Below are positions 35,352-43,986 of a DNA stretch of 64,000 nucleotides, one piece after another (positions within the stretch are counted from its first letter, which is position 1; every line of letters begins with the position of its first letter). The stretch lies in NCBI RefSeq assembly GCF_001513955.1, contig NZ_KQ948145.1, forward strand, positions 958,212 to 1,022,211, in the 5' to 3' direction. The DNA comes from Streptomyces pseudovenezuelae. Its GTDB lineage: Bacteria > Actinomycetota > Actinomycetes > Streptomycetales > Streptomycetaceae. The notes beneath the pieces were generated by a model. That model searched no databases. It was given only the letters and a program-made list of their open reading frames with translations, and was not told the origin of the DNA. The position numbers and the translations under genes were made by a program.

Positions 35352-36611
35352 ATGGCGGGGCGGAGCGGGCGGACGGTGCGTGACCTGCGACGGGGCAATC
35401 GGACCGCCGTACTGCAACGGTTGTATTTCGACGGGCCGATGAGCCGCTTCGAGCTGGCCCCGGCCACCGGTCTGAGCGGCGGCTCCATCAGCAACGTGGT
35501 CGCGGAACTGGTCGAGGACGGCCTGGTCGAGGAGGCCGGCACCGTCGAGTCCGACGGCGGCCGCCCCCGCACCCTGCTGCGCGTCGCCCCCTCCGGCGGC
35601 CACATGATCGGCGTCGACGTCGGCGAGACCCGCGTCCGCGTCGAGCTCTTCGACCTCGCCCTCACCGAACTCGCCCGCACCGAACGGCCCCTGGAGCATC
35701 ACGGCTACGACGTCGAGGTCGTCGTCGGTCACATCCGCGACGGCATCGCCGAGGTCCTCGCCGACACCGACATCACCCCCGAACAGCTGCTGGGCGTCGG
35801 CATCGGGGTCCCCGGCATCGTGGCCCCCACTCCCGAGCAGGGCGCGGTGGTACACGGCCAGACGATGGGCTGGGACGCCGTCCCGCTGGAGTCCCTGCTG
35901 CGTTCGACCTCTGAACTCCCGGATTCCGTCCCGTACTTCATCGACAACGGCGCCCGCACCCTCGGCCAGGCCGAGCTGTGGTTCGGCGCCGGCCGGGGCT
36001 CCCGCAACGCGGTCGTCGTCCTCTTCGGGTCGGGCATCGGCGCCTGTCTCGTCACCGAGGGAGTGGAGTACGGCCGCGCCCTGGAGTGGGGACATGTGAC
36101 CGTGCGGGTCAGGGGACGCCGCTGCCGCTGCGGTGCGCTCGGCTGTCTGGAGGCGTACGCGGGCGCGGGCGCGCTCGTCGACCGCTGGCGCGAGGCGGGC
36201 GGCCATCCGCCCGAGGGCACCGACGAGGAGACCGCGCTGGCCGCGCTGCTCGCCGCCGCCCACCCGGCCGGGAGCGCCGAGGCCGACCCGGTGGCCCTCG
36301 CCGTCCTGGAGGAGACCGCCGAGTACGTGGGGGCCGGACTGTCCGACCTGGTCAACCTCTTCCAGCCGGAACGCATCCTCATCGGCGGCTGGGCCGGCCT
36401 GCAGCTCGGGCCCCGCTTCCTGCCCGCCGTACGCCGGTACGCCGACGCGTACTCCCTGCGCCACCCCGCCGCACGCGTCCGCATCGACCTCGGCGAACTC
36501 GGTCCGGACGCGGTCACCGTCGGCGCGGCGAGCCTGCCCCTCGCCGACTTCTTCGCCGGGGGCGGGCGGCGCGGCGCGCGCCGGCGGGTCCGCGCGGAGG
36601 CGAACGGCTGA
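35352..36611 (+). CDS. ROK family transcriptional regulator
   Basis: A 419-residue regulator. The N-terminal winged HTH (VRDLRRGNRTAVLQRLYFDGPMSRFELAPATGLSGGSISNVVAELVEDG) precedes a ROK sugar-kinase-like domain starting MIGVDVGETRVRVELFD. The ROK zinc motif CRCGALGCLEAYAG is intact. It probably represses the divergent sugar operon and responds to its sugar. ATG 35352 is preferred: AAGGG lies about 7 nt upstream, while an upstream in-frame ATG at 35319 lacks a site. Confidence 0.92.
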   Translation: MAGRSGRTVRDLRRGNRTAVLQRLYFDGPMSRFELAPATGLSGGSISNVVAELVEDGLVEEAGTVESDGGRPRTLLRVAPSGGHMIGVDVGETRVRVELFDLALTELARTERPLEHHGYDVEVVVGHIRDGIAEVLADTDITPEQLLGVGIGVPGIVAPTPEQGAVVHGQTMGWDAVPLESLLRSTSELPDSVPYFIDNGARTLGQAELWFGAGRGSRNAVVVLFGSGIGACLVTEGVEYGRALEWGHVTVRVRGRRCRCGALGCLEAYAGAGALVDRWREAGGHPPEGTDEETALAALLAAAHPAGSAEADPVALAVLEETAEYVGAGLSDLVNLFQPERILIGGWAGLQLGPRFLPAVRRYADAYSLRHPAARVRIDLGELGPDAVTVGAASLPLADFFAGGGRRGARRRVRAEANG

Positions 36612-36648
36612 CCCGCGCCGGGAGCGCGAGCGGCGCGCGCGGCCCCGG

Positions 36649-36942
36649 TCAGGCCACCGGGTCGAGGAACGTCAGTACGGAGGCGTCCTCCTCGATCAGC
36701 GGTGTGAGAGCGGCGTTGAAGGGGCCGCCGTACGGGGCCTTCAGGTGTGCCTGGAAGGCGTCCTCGTCCCGGTAGACCTCGAAGATCCAGAAGGCGCGCG
36801 GGTGGGACGCCTTGGTGTAGACGTCGAAGGCGAGGTTGCCCTCCTCCGCACGCACCTTGCCGGCGTACTCCACGATCATGCGCGCGACCTCGTCCTGCGC
36901 TCCCTCACGGGCGGTGAACTCGGCGAGCAGGGTCTTCTTCAC
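36649..36942 (-). CDS. ABM-domain (YgiN-like) monooxygenase
   Basis: A 97-residue single ferredoxin-like domain of the antibiotic biosynthesis monooxygenase family. Family features are EFTAREGAQDEVARMIVEYAGKVRAEEGNLAFDVYTKASHPRAFWIFEVYRDEDAFQAH. Members are quinol monooxygenases or sugar-mutarotase-like dimers; the activity here is unknown. It lies 15 nt downstream of the GH32 gene on the same strand, so it is probably co-transcribed with fructan breakdown. Confidence 0.85.
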   Translation of the reverse strand: MKKTLLAEFTAREGAQDEVARMIVEYAGKVRAEEGNLAFDVYTKASHPRAFWIFEVYRDEDAFQAHLKAPYGGPFNAALTPLIEEDASVLTFLDPVA

Positions 36943-36957
36943 GGTTTCGTGTCCTTG

Positions 36958-39519
36958 TCAGTCGCGGTAGGAGCCGAGGTGCCAGACCCGGGCCCGGTCC
37001 AGTTTCACCGAGCCGTTCTCGGCGAAGACCCGCACTCCCTGGCTGTCGGGGTGGGGGAAGATCTGGTCGGTGATCACGGCCTCGCCGCTGCCGCCGAAGA
37101 CCTCGACGGAGGACCAGTCGACGAGGATCCGCAGCCTGACCTTGCCGTTCTCCGCCTTGAGCGGGGCCCGCTGGATGCCGGGGAAGGCGCTGCTGAAGTC
37201 CGTGGCGCCGGAGCGGGTGCGGTCGACGTACAGCTCCTGGGTCGTGGTGTCGTAGCCGATGACGGTCTCCTCTCCCCCGGCGCCGGTGCGCACCCGCAGG
37301 CCGAAGCGGTCGGCGTCCCGCAGGGAGAAGGTGGCCTCGATGTCGAGCGCACTGCCCTGCGCCTTCGGGCCGATCAGCGGCTGTGAGGTGTTGGTGACGG
37401 TGAGCCCGGACGCCGTCGCGGCGGGTCCCTGGCGCAGGGAGGTCAGGCCGGTCACCGGCTCGCTGGTCAGCCGGAGCCGGCCGTCCACGGTACGCAGCGC
37501 CATCCGGCGCGGGACGCTCTGCGCGCCGCGCCAGGGAGAGGTCGGGACCGAGCCGCCGTACTCCCAGTCGTTCATCCAGCCGATCATGTACCGCTCGTCG
37601 CCCGGGACGTTCTCCCAGGACACGGCCGCGTAGTAGTCCTTGCCGTAGTCGGCCCAGTCGGCGCGCTGCACGACGGACTTGGCGGGAGCGGCCGCCAGGG
37701 TGAACCGGTCGGCCAGGACGTGGCCCCAGCCGCCGGTGTTGTGGTCGACGATCTGGATCCGCGCCTGCCTGCCCGCGTAGGGGCGCAGGTCGAAGGAGGC
37801 CCAGTCCAGGCTCTCGCTGTCGGAACCGGTGGCGCTGCGGACGACCTCGCCGTCGACGAGCAGGTTGACGGACGTCTCCCGGGAGACGGGCCGGGCCCGG
37901 GTGTCGGACAGCACGACGTGGTCGACATTGAGGTGACCCCAGCCGCCGGTGTTGTCGTCGACGATCCGGATCCGCGCCTTCTTCCCGGCGAGGTCGCGCA
38001 CGTCCCAGGAGGCCCAGTCCAGGGCCTCGGTGTCGCTTCCGGTGGCGCTGCGCACGACCTGGCCGTCGACGAGGAGTTCCATCGCGGTCGGGTGGTCCGA
38101 GCTCGCCGCGTGGTTGCCGCCGCCGATGAGGAAGTCGACGTAGTCCTTGTCGAGGGTGAACTCGGGCGAGGTGAGGGTGCCGGTCGTGGAGTCGCCGTCG
38201 CGATAGCTGTTGACCAGGCCGTCGCCCAGCCAGCCGGTGACCTCCTGCTGGTCGGGGAGGGTTCCGGTGGCCGGTGCGGTGCCGAACGCGTCGCCGGTCG
38301 TCGTCCAGCCGCCGTAGGTGCCGCCCTCGAAGTCGGCGAGGACGGTCCCCTCGGGCGGGGCTCCGCGTTCCGGTACGGTCCCGTCCTGGTGCGGGTGCTT
38401 GCCGCCGCCCACCTTGAAGTTCAGGTAGGGGCTGTCGACCGTGAAGGCCCCGGAGGTCAGGGTTCCGGTGGCGGGGTCCCCGCCGTGGAAGCTGTTGGCG
38501 AGGCCCTTGCCGTCGTATCCGGTGACCGCTCCCTGTCCGTCCAGCGCGCCGGTGGCCGGTGCCCCGCCGAACGCCGTCCCCGTGGTCGTCCAGGTGTCGA
38601 ACCCGGTGCCCTCGAAGTCCTGGACCACCGTGCCGGCGGGCGGGGTGTAGGCGCCCTTGTCGTCGGCGGTGAACTTCTCGCCGTCGAAGTCGCCCACGAA
38701 GTACTGGGCGCCCGAACCGCCGGTGATGCCACCGGGGTTGATGTTGACGACCAGGACCCACTTGATCTTCTTCGGGTCGCCGTCCACCGCGAGCGGGAAC
38801 AGGTCCGGGCATTCCCACACCCCGCCGGTCGCGCCCGCGGGGCCGAACTCGCTGAGCAGGTCCCAGTCCTTGAGGTTTCTGGACGAGTAGAACCGCACCT
38901 TGTGCTCGGCGGACAGCGACACCGTCATCAGCCAGCTCCGGGTGGGCGCGTACCACTGCACCTTGGGGTCGCGGAAGTCCTTGGAGCCGATGTCGATGAC
39001 CGGATTGCCCTGGTACCTGGTCCAGGTACGGCCGCGGTCGGTGCTGTACGCGAGCGACTGGGCCTGGGTGCCCGTGCGCTTGTCGAGGCTGGTGTAGACC
39101 GCCACCATCGGCGGGTTCTCCGGCGTGCCGAACCCGGTGGTGTTGTCCTTGTCGACGACCGCGCTGCCGGAGAACACCATCTCCCGGTCGTCGTGCGACA
39201 GGGCGAGCGGCAGCTCCTTCCAGTGCACGAGGTCCGTGCTGACCGCGTGCCCCCAGGACATGTCTCCCCAGGAGTTGCCGTTCGGGTTGTACTGGTAGAA
39301 GAGGTGGTATTCGCCCTGGTAGTACACGAGGCCGTTGGGGTCGTTCATCCAGTTCTGCTGCGGGGTGTAGTGGAACCGGGGGCGGTAGGTCTCGGTGTAC
39401 GGCGGGGCGTCGGCGGCGCCGGCCCGCGGGGCGAGCGGGCCGGCGGACAGGGCGCAGACGGTCGCCGCCGCCGCGATCGCCCGGATGCGGGCATGCCGGG
39501 ACACACGTGCAGAAGTCAT
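36958..39519 (-). CDS. Secreted GH32 fructan hydrolase (levanase/inulinase) with repeat insertion
   Basis: An 853-residue exported enzyme with a Sec-type signal peptide (about 1-36, cut near AGAADA). GH32 catalytic residues are intact: nucleophile Asp60 in NWMNDPNG, Asp184 in FRDPKV, and acid/base Glu236 in WECPDLF. The propeller resumes at about 618 (RADWADYGKDYYAAVSW) and ends in the C-terminal beta-sandwich. Between about 292 and 612 lies an insertion of two repeat pairs: A1 295-372, A2 392-469, B1 479-537, B2 549-608. It should release fructose from levan or inulin. It is divergent from the fructose importer and shares its operators. Confidence 0.93.
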   Translation of the reverse strand: MTSARVSRHARIRAIAAAATVCALSAGPLAPRAGAADAPPYTETYRPRFHYTPQQNWMNDPNGLVYYQGEYHLFYQYNPNGNSWGDMSWGHAVSTDLVHWKELPLALSHDDREMVFSGSAVVDKDNTTGFGTPENPPMVAVYTSLDKRTGTQAQSLAYSTDRGRTWTRYQGNPVIDIGSKDFRDPKVQWYAPTRSWLMTVSLSAEHKVRFYSSRNLKDWDLLSEFGPAGATGGVWECPDLFPLAVDGDPKKIKWVLVVNINPGGITGGSGAQYFVGDFDGEKFTADDKGAYTPPAGTVVQDFEGTGFDTWTTTGTAFGGAPATGALDGQGAVTGYDGKGLANSFHGGDPATGTLTSGAFTVDSPYLNFKVGGGKHPHQDGTVPERGAPPEGTVLADFEGGTYGGWTTTGDAFGTAPATGTLPDQQEVTGWLGDGLVNSYRDGDSTTGTLTSPEFTLDKDYVDFLIGGGNHAASSDHPTAMELLVDGQVVRSATGSDTEALDWASWDVRDLAGKKARIRIVDDNTGGWGHLNVDHVVLSDTRARPVSRETSVNLLVDGEVVRSATGSDSESLDWASFDLRPYAGRQARIQIVDHNTGGWGHVLADRFTLAAAPAKSVVQRADWADYGKDYYAAVSWENVPGDERYMIGWMNDWEYGGSVPTSPWRGAQSVPRRMALRTVDGRLRLTSEPVTGLTSLRQGPAATASGLTVTNTSQPLIGPKAQGSALDIEATFSLRDADRFGLRVRTGAGGEETVIGYDTTTQELYVDRTRSGATDFSSAFPGIQRAPLKAENGKVRLRILVDWSSVEVFGGSGEAVITDQIFPHPDSQGVRVFAENGSVKLDRARVWHLGSYRD

Positions 39520-39581
39520 GGGTCTCCCTGTGCTGCTGACGCCCTGGGGCCGACGCTGTCCTCCGCGGCGCCGGTCAAGAG

Positions 39582-39611
39582 TGTCATCGTTGACCCATGT
39601 CATCGTTGACA
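39582..39611. promoter_or_regulatory. LacI-type operator pair on the GH32 side
   Basis: TGTCATCGTTGACC (39582-39595) and TGTCATCGTTGACA (39598-39611) are spaced 16 bp apart. Each has TGTCA/TGACA arms around a central CG, the usual layout of a LacI-family operator. They lie 63-92 nt upstream of the GH32 start. The LacI gene at 42951 is the likely binder. Confidence 0.8.
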
Positions 39612-39792
39612 CCAAGGCCCGATCATGAGCGCATTCCGCCCGAGCCGTCAACGGTGCTGCCGCGATTGCTTCCACGGGATCGGCGCGCGCCGGAAAACGG
39701 GCACGGACCGGGCGGCCGCCGTGGGCGTTGCGGACTTGTAACCGGTGCGGGGCATTGACGTTGCCGGGAGACGGGGTCATCATCCTCGGCAG

Positions 39793-39822
39793 TGTCAACG
39801 ATGACATAAGTCAACGATGACA
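39793..39822. promoter_or_regulatory. LacI-type operator pair on the importer side
   Basis: TGTCAACGATGACA (39793-39806) and AGTCAACGATGACA (39809-39822) are the reverse complement of the sites at 39582-39611, again 16 bp apart. They lie 58-87 nt upstream of the binding-protein start, so the arrangement mirrors the GH32 side almost exactly. Confidence 0.8.
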
Positions 39823-39879
39823 CCCAGGGACGGCATGCTCCGATGCCGCCGCTCGCCCGCAATCCCGCTGGAGTCGTTC

Positions 39880-40896
39880 ATGTCTCGCACCCCTCGACTG
39901 CCTTCCTCCCTGCTCAGAGTCGCCGCGTGCACCTCGGTCGCGGCCCTCGCCCTGACGGCCTGCGGTTCCGGCTCCGGATCGGGCTCCACGAGTTCCGGAT
40001 CGGGCACGGTGAAGGTCGGGCTGATCACCAAGACCGACACCAACCCGTTCTTCGTGAAGATGAAGGAGGGCGCGGAGAAGGCCGCCAAGGAGAACGGCGC
40101 CCAGCTCATGACCGCGGCGGGCAAGTTCGACGGGGACAACGCCGGTCAGGTCACCGCCATCGAGAACATGGTCGCCGCCGGGGTGAAGGGCATCCTGATC
40201 ACCCCGAGCGACTCCAAGGCGATCGTGCCCGCGATAGCGAAGGCCAAGGCCAAGGGCGTGCTGGTGATCGCCCTGGACACGCCGACCGAGCCGGAGAGCG
40301 CGGTCGACGCCCTGTTCGCCACCGACAACCTCAAGGCCGGTGAGCTGATCGGCGAGTACGCCAAGGCCGCGATGAAGGGCAAGACGGCGAAGATCGCCGC
40401 CCTGGACCTCGCGCCCGGCGTCTCCGTCGGCGTCCAGCGGCACAACGGGTTCCTCAAGGGCTTCGGCGCCACCGAGAAGGACGTGGCCTGCGCCCAGGAC
40501 ACCGGCGGCGACCAGGCCAAGGGCCAGACGGCGATGGAGAACTGCCTCCAGAAGGAGCCGGGCATCAACCTCGTCTACACCATCAACGAGCCGGCCGCCC
40601 TCGGCGCGTACACCGCGCTGAAGGCCAAGGGCCGCGAGAAGGACGTCCTGATCGTCTCCGTCGACGGCGGCTGCACCGGCACCCAGGCCGTCAAGGACGG
40701 GAAGATCGCGGCCACTTCGCAGCAGTACCCGCTCAAGATGGCCGCCCAGGGCGTCAAGGCCGTCGTGACCTACGCCAAGGACGGCAAGAAGGCGTCCGGC
40801 TACACCGACACCGGCGTCACCCTGATCACCGACAAGGCCCAGACGGGCGTCTCGTCCAAGGACACCGCCTTCGGCCTGGAGAACTGCTGGGGCTGA
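39880..40896 (+). CDS. Fructose-type ABC sugar-binding lipoprotein (FrcB-like)
   Basis: A 338-residue CUT2 binding protein. The signal peptide ends in lipobox ALTAC (Cys28), followed by a Gly/Ser linker. The RbsB-like fold is clear: [33 protein letters not shown], then [16 protein letters not shown], then [11 protein letters not shown]2 proteins bind monosaccharides; fructose is inferred from the GH32 gene next door. ATG 39880 starts the signal peptide; an earlier in-frame ATG at 39817 overlaps the operators and is rejected. Confidence 0.92.
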   Translation: MSRTPRLPSSLLRVAACTSVAALALTACGSGSGSGSTSSGSGTVKVGLITKTDTNPFFVKMKEGAEKAAKENGAQLMTAAGKFDGDNAGQVTAIENMVAAGVKGILITPSDSKAIVPAIAKAKAKGVLVIALDTPTEPESAVDALFATDNLKAGELIGEYAKAAMKGKTAKIAALDLAPGVSVGVQRHNGFLKGFGATEKDVACAQDTGGDQAKGQTAMENCLQKEPGINLVYTINEPAALGAYTALKAKGREKDVLIVSVDGGCTGTQAVKDGKIAATSQQYPLKMAAQGVKAVVTYAKDGKKASGYTDTGVTLITDKAQTGVSSKDTAFGLENCWG

Positions 40897-40934
40897 GTCC
40901 GGCCCCCGGGACCGTACGACATCGCCTCTCCCCC

Positions 40935-40957
40935 GAGCGGGGCGGCCGGCCCCGCTC
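40935..40957 (+). terminator. Intercistronic hairpin after the binding-protein gene
   Basis: GAGCGGGGC (40935-40943), loop GGCCG, GCCCCGCTC (40949-40957): a perfect 9-bp stem 38 nt after the stop. Hairpins here commonly limit read-through or protect the upstream message, so the binding protein can be made in excess over the permease and ATPase. Confidence 0.6.
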
Positions 40958-41027
40958 CTCCCCGCCCCGGGGACGGCCGCCTCCCTGTCCTCCCACCAGG
41001 ACTTCTGTCTTCCGACAAGGACTTCGC

Positions 41028-42041
41028 ATGACCGCCACGTCCACGCCTCCGAGCACCTCCTCGCCGTACGCCGAACTCAAAGCGCCGACCACGGCCCGCA
41101 GGCTGCTCACGGCGCCGACCACCGGCCCGCTGGTCGCCCTGCTGCTGGCCTGTGTCTTCTTCGCCGTCTCCTCCGACCAGTTCCTCACCGGCGGGAACTT
41201 CTCGCTGATCGTGCAGCAGGTCATGGTCGTCGGCACCCTCGCCATCGGCCAGACGCTGATCATCCTCACCGCGGGCATCGACCTGTCGTGCGGCGCGGTG
41301 ATGGCGTTCGGCAGCATCGTGATCGCCAAGATGGCCGCCGAGGGCTCACTGCCGCCGCTGGTCGCCATCGCGCTGGGACTGGTCGTCTGCGGCGGATTCG
41401 GGCTGCTGAACGGGCTGTTGGTGCAGAAGATCCCGCTGCCGCCGTTCATCGTCACCCTCGGCATGCTCAACGTGGCGTTCGCGCTGACCCACATCTACTC
41501 CGAGGAGCAGACGGTCACCAACCTGCCCGGCCCGCTGACGGCCCTCGGGCAGACCTTCCCGATGGGGCACACCGACATCACCTACGGCTCCCTCGTCACC
41601 ATCGGCCTGTTCCTGCTCCTCGCCTACGCGCTGAGCAGCACCGGCTGGGGCCGGCACGTCTACGCCCTGGGCAACAGCCAGGAGGCCGCGCGGCTGAACG
41701 GCATCCGCACCTCCCGCCTGACCATCGGCGTCTACACCGTCGCCGGTCTCCTCTACGGCGTCGCCGCCCTGCTCCTCATCTCCCGCACCGGAGTCGGCGA
41801 CCCGCAGGCCGGGCAGACCGACAACCTCGACAGCATCACCGCCGTCGTCCTCGGCGGCACCAGCCTGTTCGGCGGCCGCGGCTCGGTGCTCGGCACCTTC
41901 ATCGGCGTCCTCATCGTCGGCGTCTTCCGCAACGGGCTCCAGCTGATGGGCGTCGCCTCCATCTACCAGACCCTGATCACCGGTGTGCTGGTGATCCTCG
42001 CGGTGACCGTCGACCAGATCTCCCGGAAGAAGGCCCGATGA
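41028..42041 (+). CDS. Fructose-type ABC permease (FrcC-like)
   Basis: A 337-residue CUT2 permease with about ten hydrophobic segments. LIILTAGIDLSCGAVMAFGSIV and AVVLGGTSLFGGRGSVLGTFIGVLIVG are hallmark RbsC-family stretches. It forms the channel for the monosaccharide captured by the upstream binding protein. The stop overlaps the ATPase start by ATGA. Confidence 0.93.
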   Translation: MTATSTPPSTSSPYAELKAPTTARRLLTAPTTGPLVALLLACVFFAVSSDQFLTGGNFSLIVQQVMVVGTLAIGQTLIILTAGIDLSCGAVMAFGSIVIAKMAAEGSLPPLVAIALGLVVCGGFGLLNGLLVQKIPLPPFIVTLGMLNVAFALTHIYSEEQTVTNLPGPLTALGQTFPMGHTDITYGSLVTIGLFLLLAYALSSTGWGRHVYALGNSQEAARLNGIRTSRLTIGVYTVAGLLYGVAALLLISRTGVGDPQAGQTDNLDSITAVVLGGTSLFGGRGSVLGTFIGVLIVGVFRNGLQLMGVASIYQTLITGVLVILAVTVDQISRKKAR

Positions 42042-42874
42042 CCGCCCTCGACTCCCCCACCCCGATCCTCCAGGCCCGCGGTCTCGTCAAGCGCTACGGC
42101 CAGGTCACCGCCATCGACGGCGCCGACTTCGACCTGCTGCCCGGCGAGGTGCTCGCCGTCATCGGCGACAACGGTGCCGGAAAGACCAGCCTGATCAAGG
42201 CCCTCACCGGCGCGGTGACGCCCGACGCGGGCGAGATCCGCCTCAACGGGGAGCCCATCCAGTTCTCCGGGCCGCAGAGCGCCCGCGCCCACGGCATCGA
42301 GACGGTCTATCAGGACCTCGCCGTGGCCGCCTCGATGGACATCGCCTCGAACGTGTTCCTCGGGCGGGAGCTGCGGCGCCCCGGTGTCCTCGGGAGCGTG
42401 TTCCGGATGCTCGACAAGAAGCGCATGCGCCAGGAGGCCGCCGAGCACATGGCCGACCTGAAGATCGGGCTGCGCTCGCTGACCCAGTCGGTCGAGACCC
42501 TCTCCGGGGGGCAGCGGCAGGCCGTGGCGGTCGCCCGTTCCGTCGCCTGGGCCCGCAGTGTCGTCGTCATGGACGAACCCACCGCCGCGCTCGGCGTCAA
42601 GGAGTCCGGACAGGTCCTCGACCTCATCCGGCGGGTCCGGGACAAGGGCATGCCGGTCGTCCTGATCAGCCACAACATGCCGCACGTCTTCGAGATCGCG
42701 GACCGGATCCACGTGCACCGGCTGGGCCGGCGGGCCGCTCTGATCAAGCCCTCCGACTACTCCATGGCGGAGGTCGTCGCCATCATGACCGGCGCCCTCA
42801 CCGTCGACGAGGCCGGAGGTACTGTCGTAGCGGATTCCGAGGCCGCGAAGGCCGCGGGCGTCCAGGCCACCTGA
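42038..42874 (+). CDS. Fructose-type ABC ATPase (FrcA-like), single domain
   Basis: A 278-residue ABC ATPase: Walker A GDNGAGKTS at residues 43-51, signature LSGGQRQAV, Walker B VVVMDEPTAAL, and switch His in LISHNM. Most CUT2 ATPases are double-domain proteins of about 500 residues (RbsA); this one has a single domain, as FrcA does. It is coupled by ATGA to the permease. It powers monosaccharide import for the fructan locus. Confidence 0.93.
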   Translation: MTALDSPTPILQARGLVKRYGQVTAIDGADFDLLPGEVLAVIGDNGAGKTSLIKALTGAVTPDAGEIRLNGEPIQFSGPQSARAHGIETVYQDLAVAASMDIASNVFLGRELRRPGVLGSVFRMLDKKRMRQEAAEHMADLKIGLRSLTQSVETLSGGQRQAVAVARSVAWARSVVVMDEPTAALGVKESGQVLDLIRRVRDKGMPVVLISHNMPHVFEIADRIHVHRLGRRAALIKPSDYSMAEVVAIMTGALTVDEAGGTVVADSEAAKAAGVQAT

Positions 42875-42899
42875 CCACAGCACTCGACACTCGACGGCA

Positions 42900-42921
42900 T
42901 CCGGCCGAGGCCGCGGCCGGA
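42900..42921 (+). terminator. Possible hairpin between ATPase and LacI genes
   Basis: TCCGGCC (42900-42906), 8-nt loop, GGCCGGA (42915-42921). The 7-bp GC-rich stem lies 25 nt after the ATPase stop. It may reduce read-through into the repressor gene, but could equally be chance in such GC-rich DNA. Confidence 0.3.
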
Positions 42922-42950
42922 ACCGACGAGCACAGGAGACGGTTTTCTCC

Positions 42951-43982
42951 ATGGCAGCGAACCGCCGCCCGACCCTGGCCGACGTCGCCCGCGAAGTGGG
43001 CGTCAGCGCCAAGACGGTCTCCCGCGTTCTCAACGAGGACGGACCCGCGTCGGCCGAGACCAGGGAACAGGTGCTGGCCGCCGTGGCCAAGCTCGGCTTC
43101 CAGCCGAACCTGATGGCCCGCAACATCCGCGTCGGCGGCCCCGACACCACGATCGGCCTGGTCATCCCCGACCTCGCCAACCCGTTCTTCGGGGCGGTGG
43201 CCCGCAGCATCGAGGACACGGTCCGCGACCGCGGCCTGACCCTGCTCATGGGCTCGTCGGCGGACGAACCGGACCGTGAACGGGCCCTGACGGACAAGTT
43301 CCTGGCCCGCCGCGTCAGCATCCTGCTGGTCGTGCCGTCCGTCGGCGCCGACCACTCCCATCTCAAGACCCACCGGTCCACGGGCCTGCCCGTCGTCTTC
43401 CTCGACCGTCCCGGAGTGGGCCTGGCCGCCGACAGCGTGGTCAGCTCCAACCGCACCGGCTCCCACGACGGAGTCGCCCACCTGATCGCCCACGGGCACC
43501 GGCGCATCGGCTTCGTCGGCGACCTGCCGGTCAAGCTCTACACCCGCCGGGAGCGCCTGACCGGGTACCGCGAGGCCCTGGAGGAGGCCGGTCTGCCCTA
43601 CGACCGCTCCCTGGTCACCAACGCCCATGACCAGCAGGGCGCTTCGGCCGCGACCTCCCGGCTCCTCGCCCTGGCCGACCCGCCCACCGCCCTGTTCGCC
43701 GGCAACAACATCGTCGCCCTGGGGATAGTGGCCGAACTCGCGCGCAGCAGGCGCAAGGACGTCGCCGTCGTCTCCTTCGACGACGTCCCGCTCGCCGAGG
43801 CGCTCGAACCGGCCCTGACCGTCGTCGCCCAGGACCCCGAGGAGATCGGCAGGACAGCGGCGACGACGGCCCTGTCCCGACTCGACGGCGACCGCACCCG
43901 GGCCCGGACCATCACCGTGCCGACGCGTCTGATCGTGCGGGGCTCGGGCGAGCGGCCCGCTCCGTCGTTGCAGCGGGCCTGA
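42951..43982 (+). CDS. LacI family repressor of the fructan locus
   Basis: A 343-residue regulator. The N-terminal HTH (PTLADVAREVGVSAKTVSRVLN) includes the hinge-helix region ending NLMARNIRVGG. The effector domain starts TTIGLVIPDLANPFFGAVARSIEDTVRDRG. Its start is preceded by GGAGACGG. It probably binds the four operators at 39582-39822 and releases them on fructose or a derivative. It is last in the importer operon, so it would be autoregulated. Confidence 0.93.
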   Translation: MAANRRPTLADVAREVGVSAKTVSRVLNEDGPASAETREQVLAAVAKLGFQPNLMARNIRVGGPDTTIGLVIPDLANPFFGAVARSIEDTVRDRGLTLLMGSSADEPDRERALTDKFLARRVSILLVVPSVGADHSHLKTHRSTGLPVVFLDRPGVGLAADSVVSSNRTGSHDGVAHLIAHGHRRIGFVGDLPVKLYTRRERLTGYREALEEAGLPYDRSLVTNAHDQQGASAATSRLLALADPPTALFAGNNIVALGIVAELARSRRKDVAVVSFDDVPLAEALEPALTVVAQDPEEIGRTAATTALSRLDGDRTRARTITVPTRLIVRGSGERPAPSLQRA

Positions 43983-43986
43983 CGCG

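Larger units (their letters stand above)
39520..39879. other. 360-bp divergent regulatory region of the fructan locus
   Basis: The gap between the GH32 gene and the binding-protein gene contains no gene. It carries two pairs of LacI-type operators near its ends, at 39582-39611 and 39793-39822, listed separately. The middle 180 bp show no clear structure. Confidence 0.8.
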
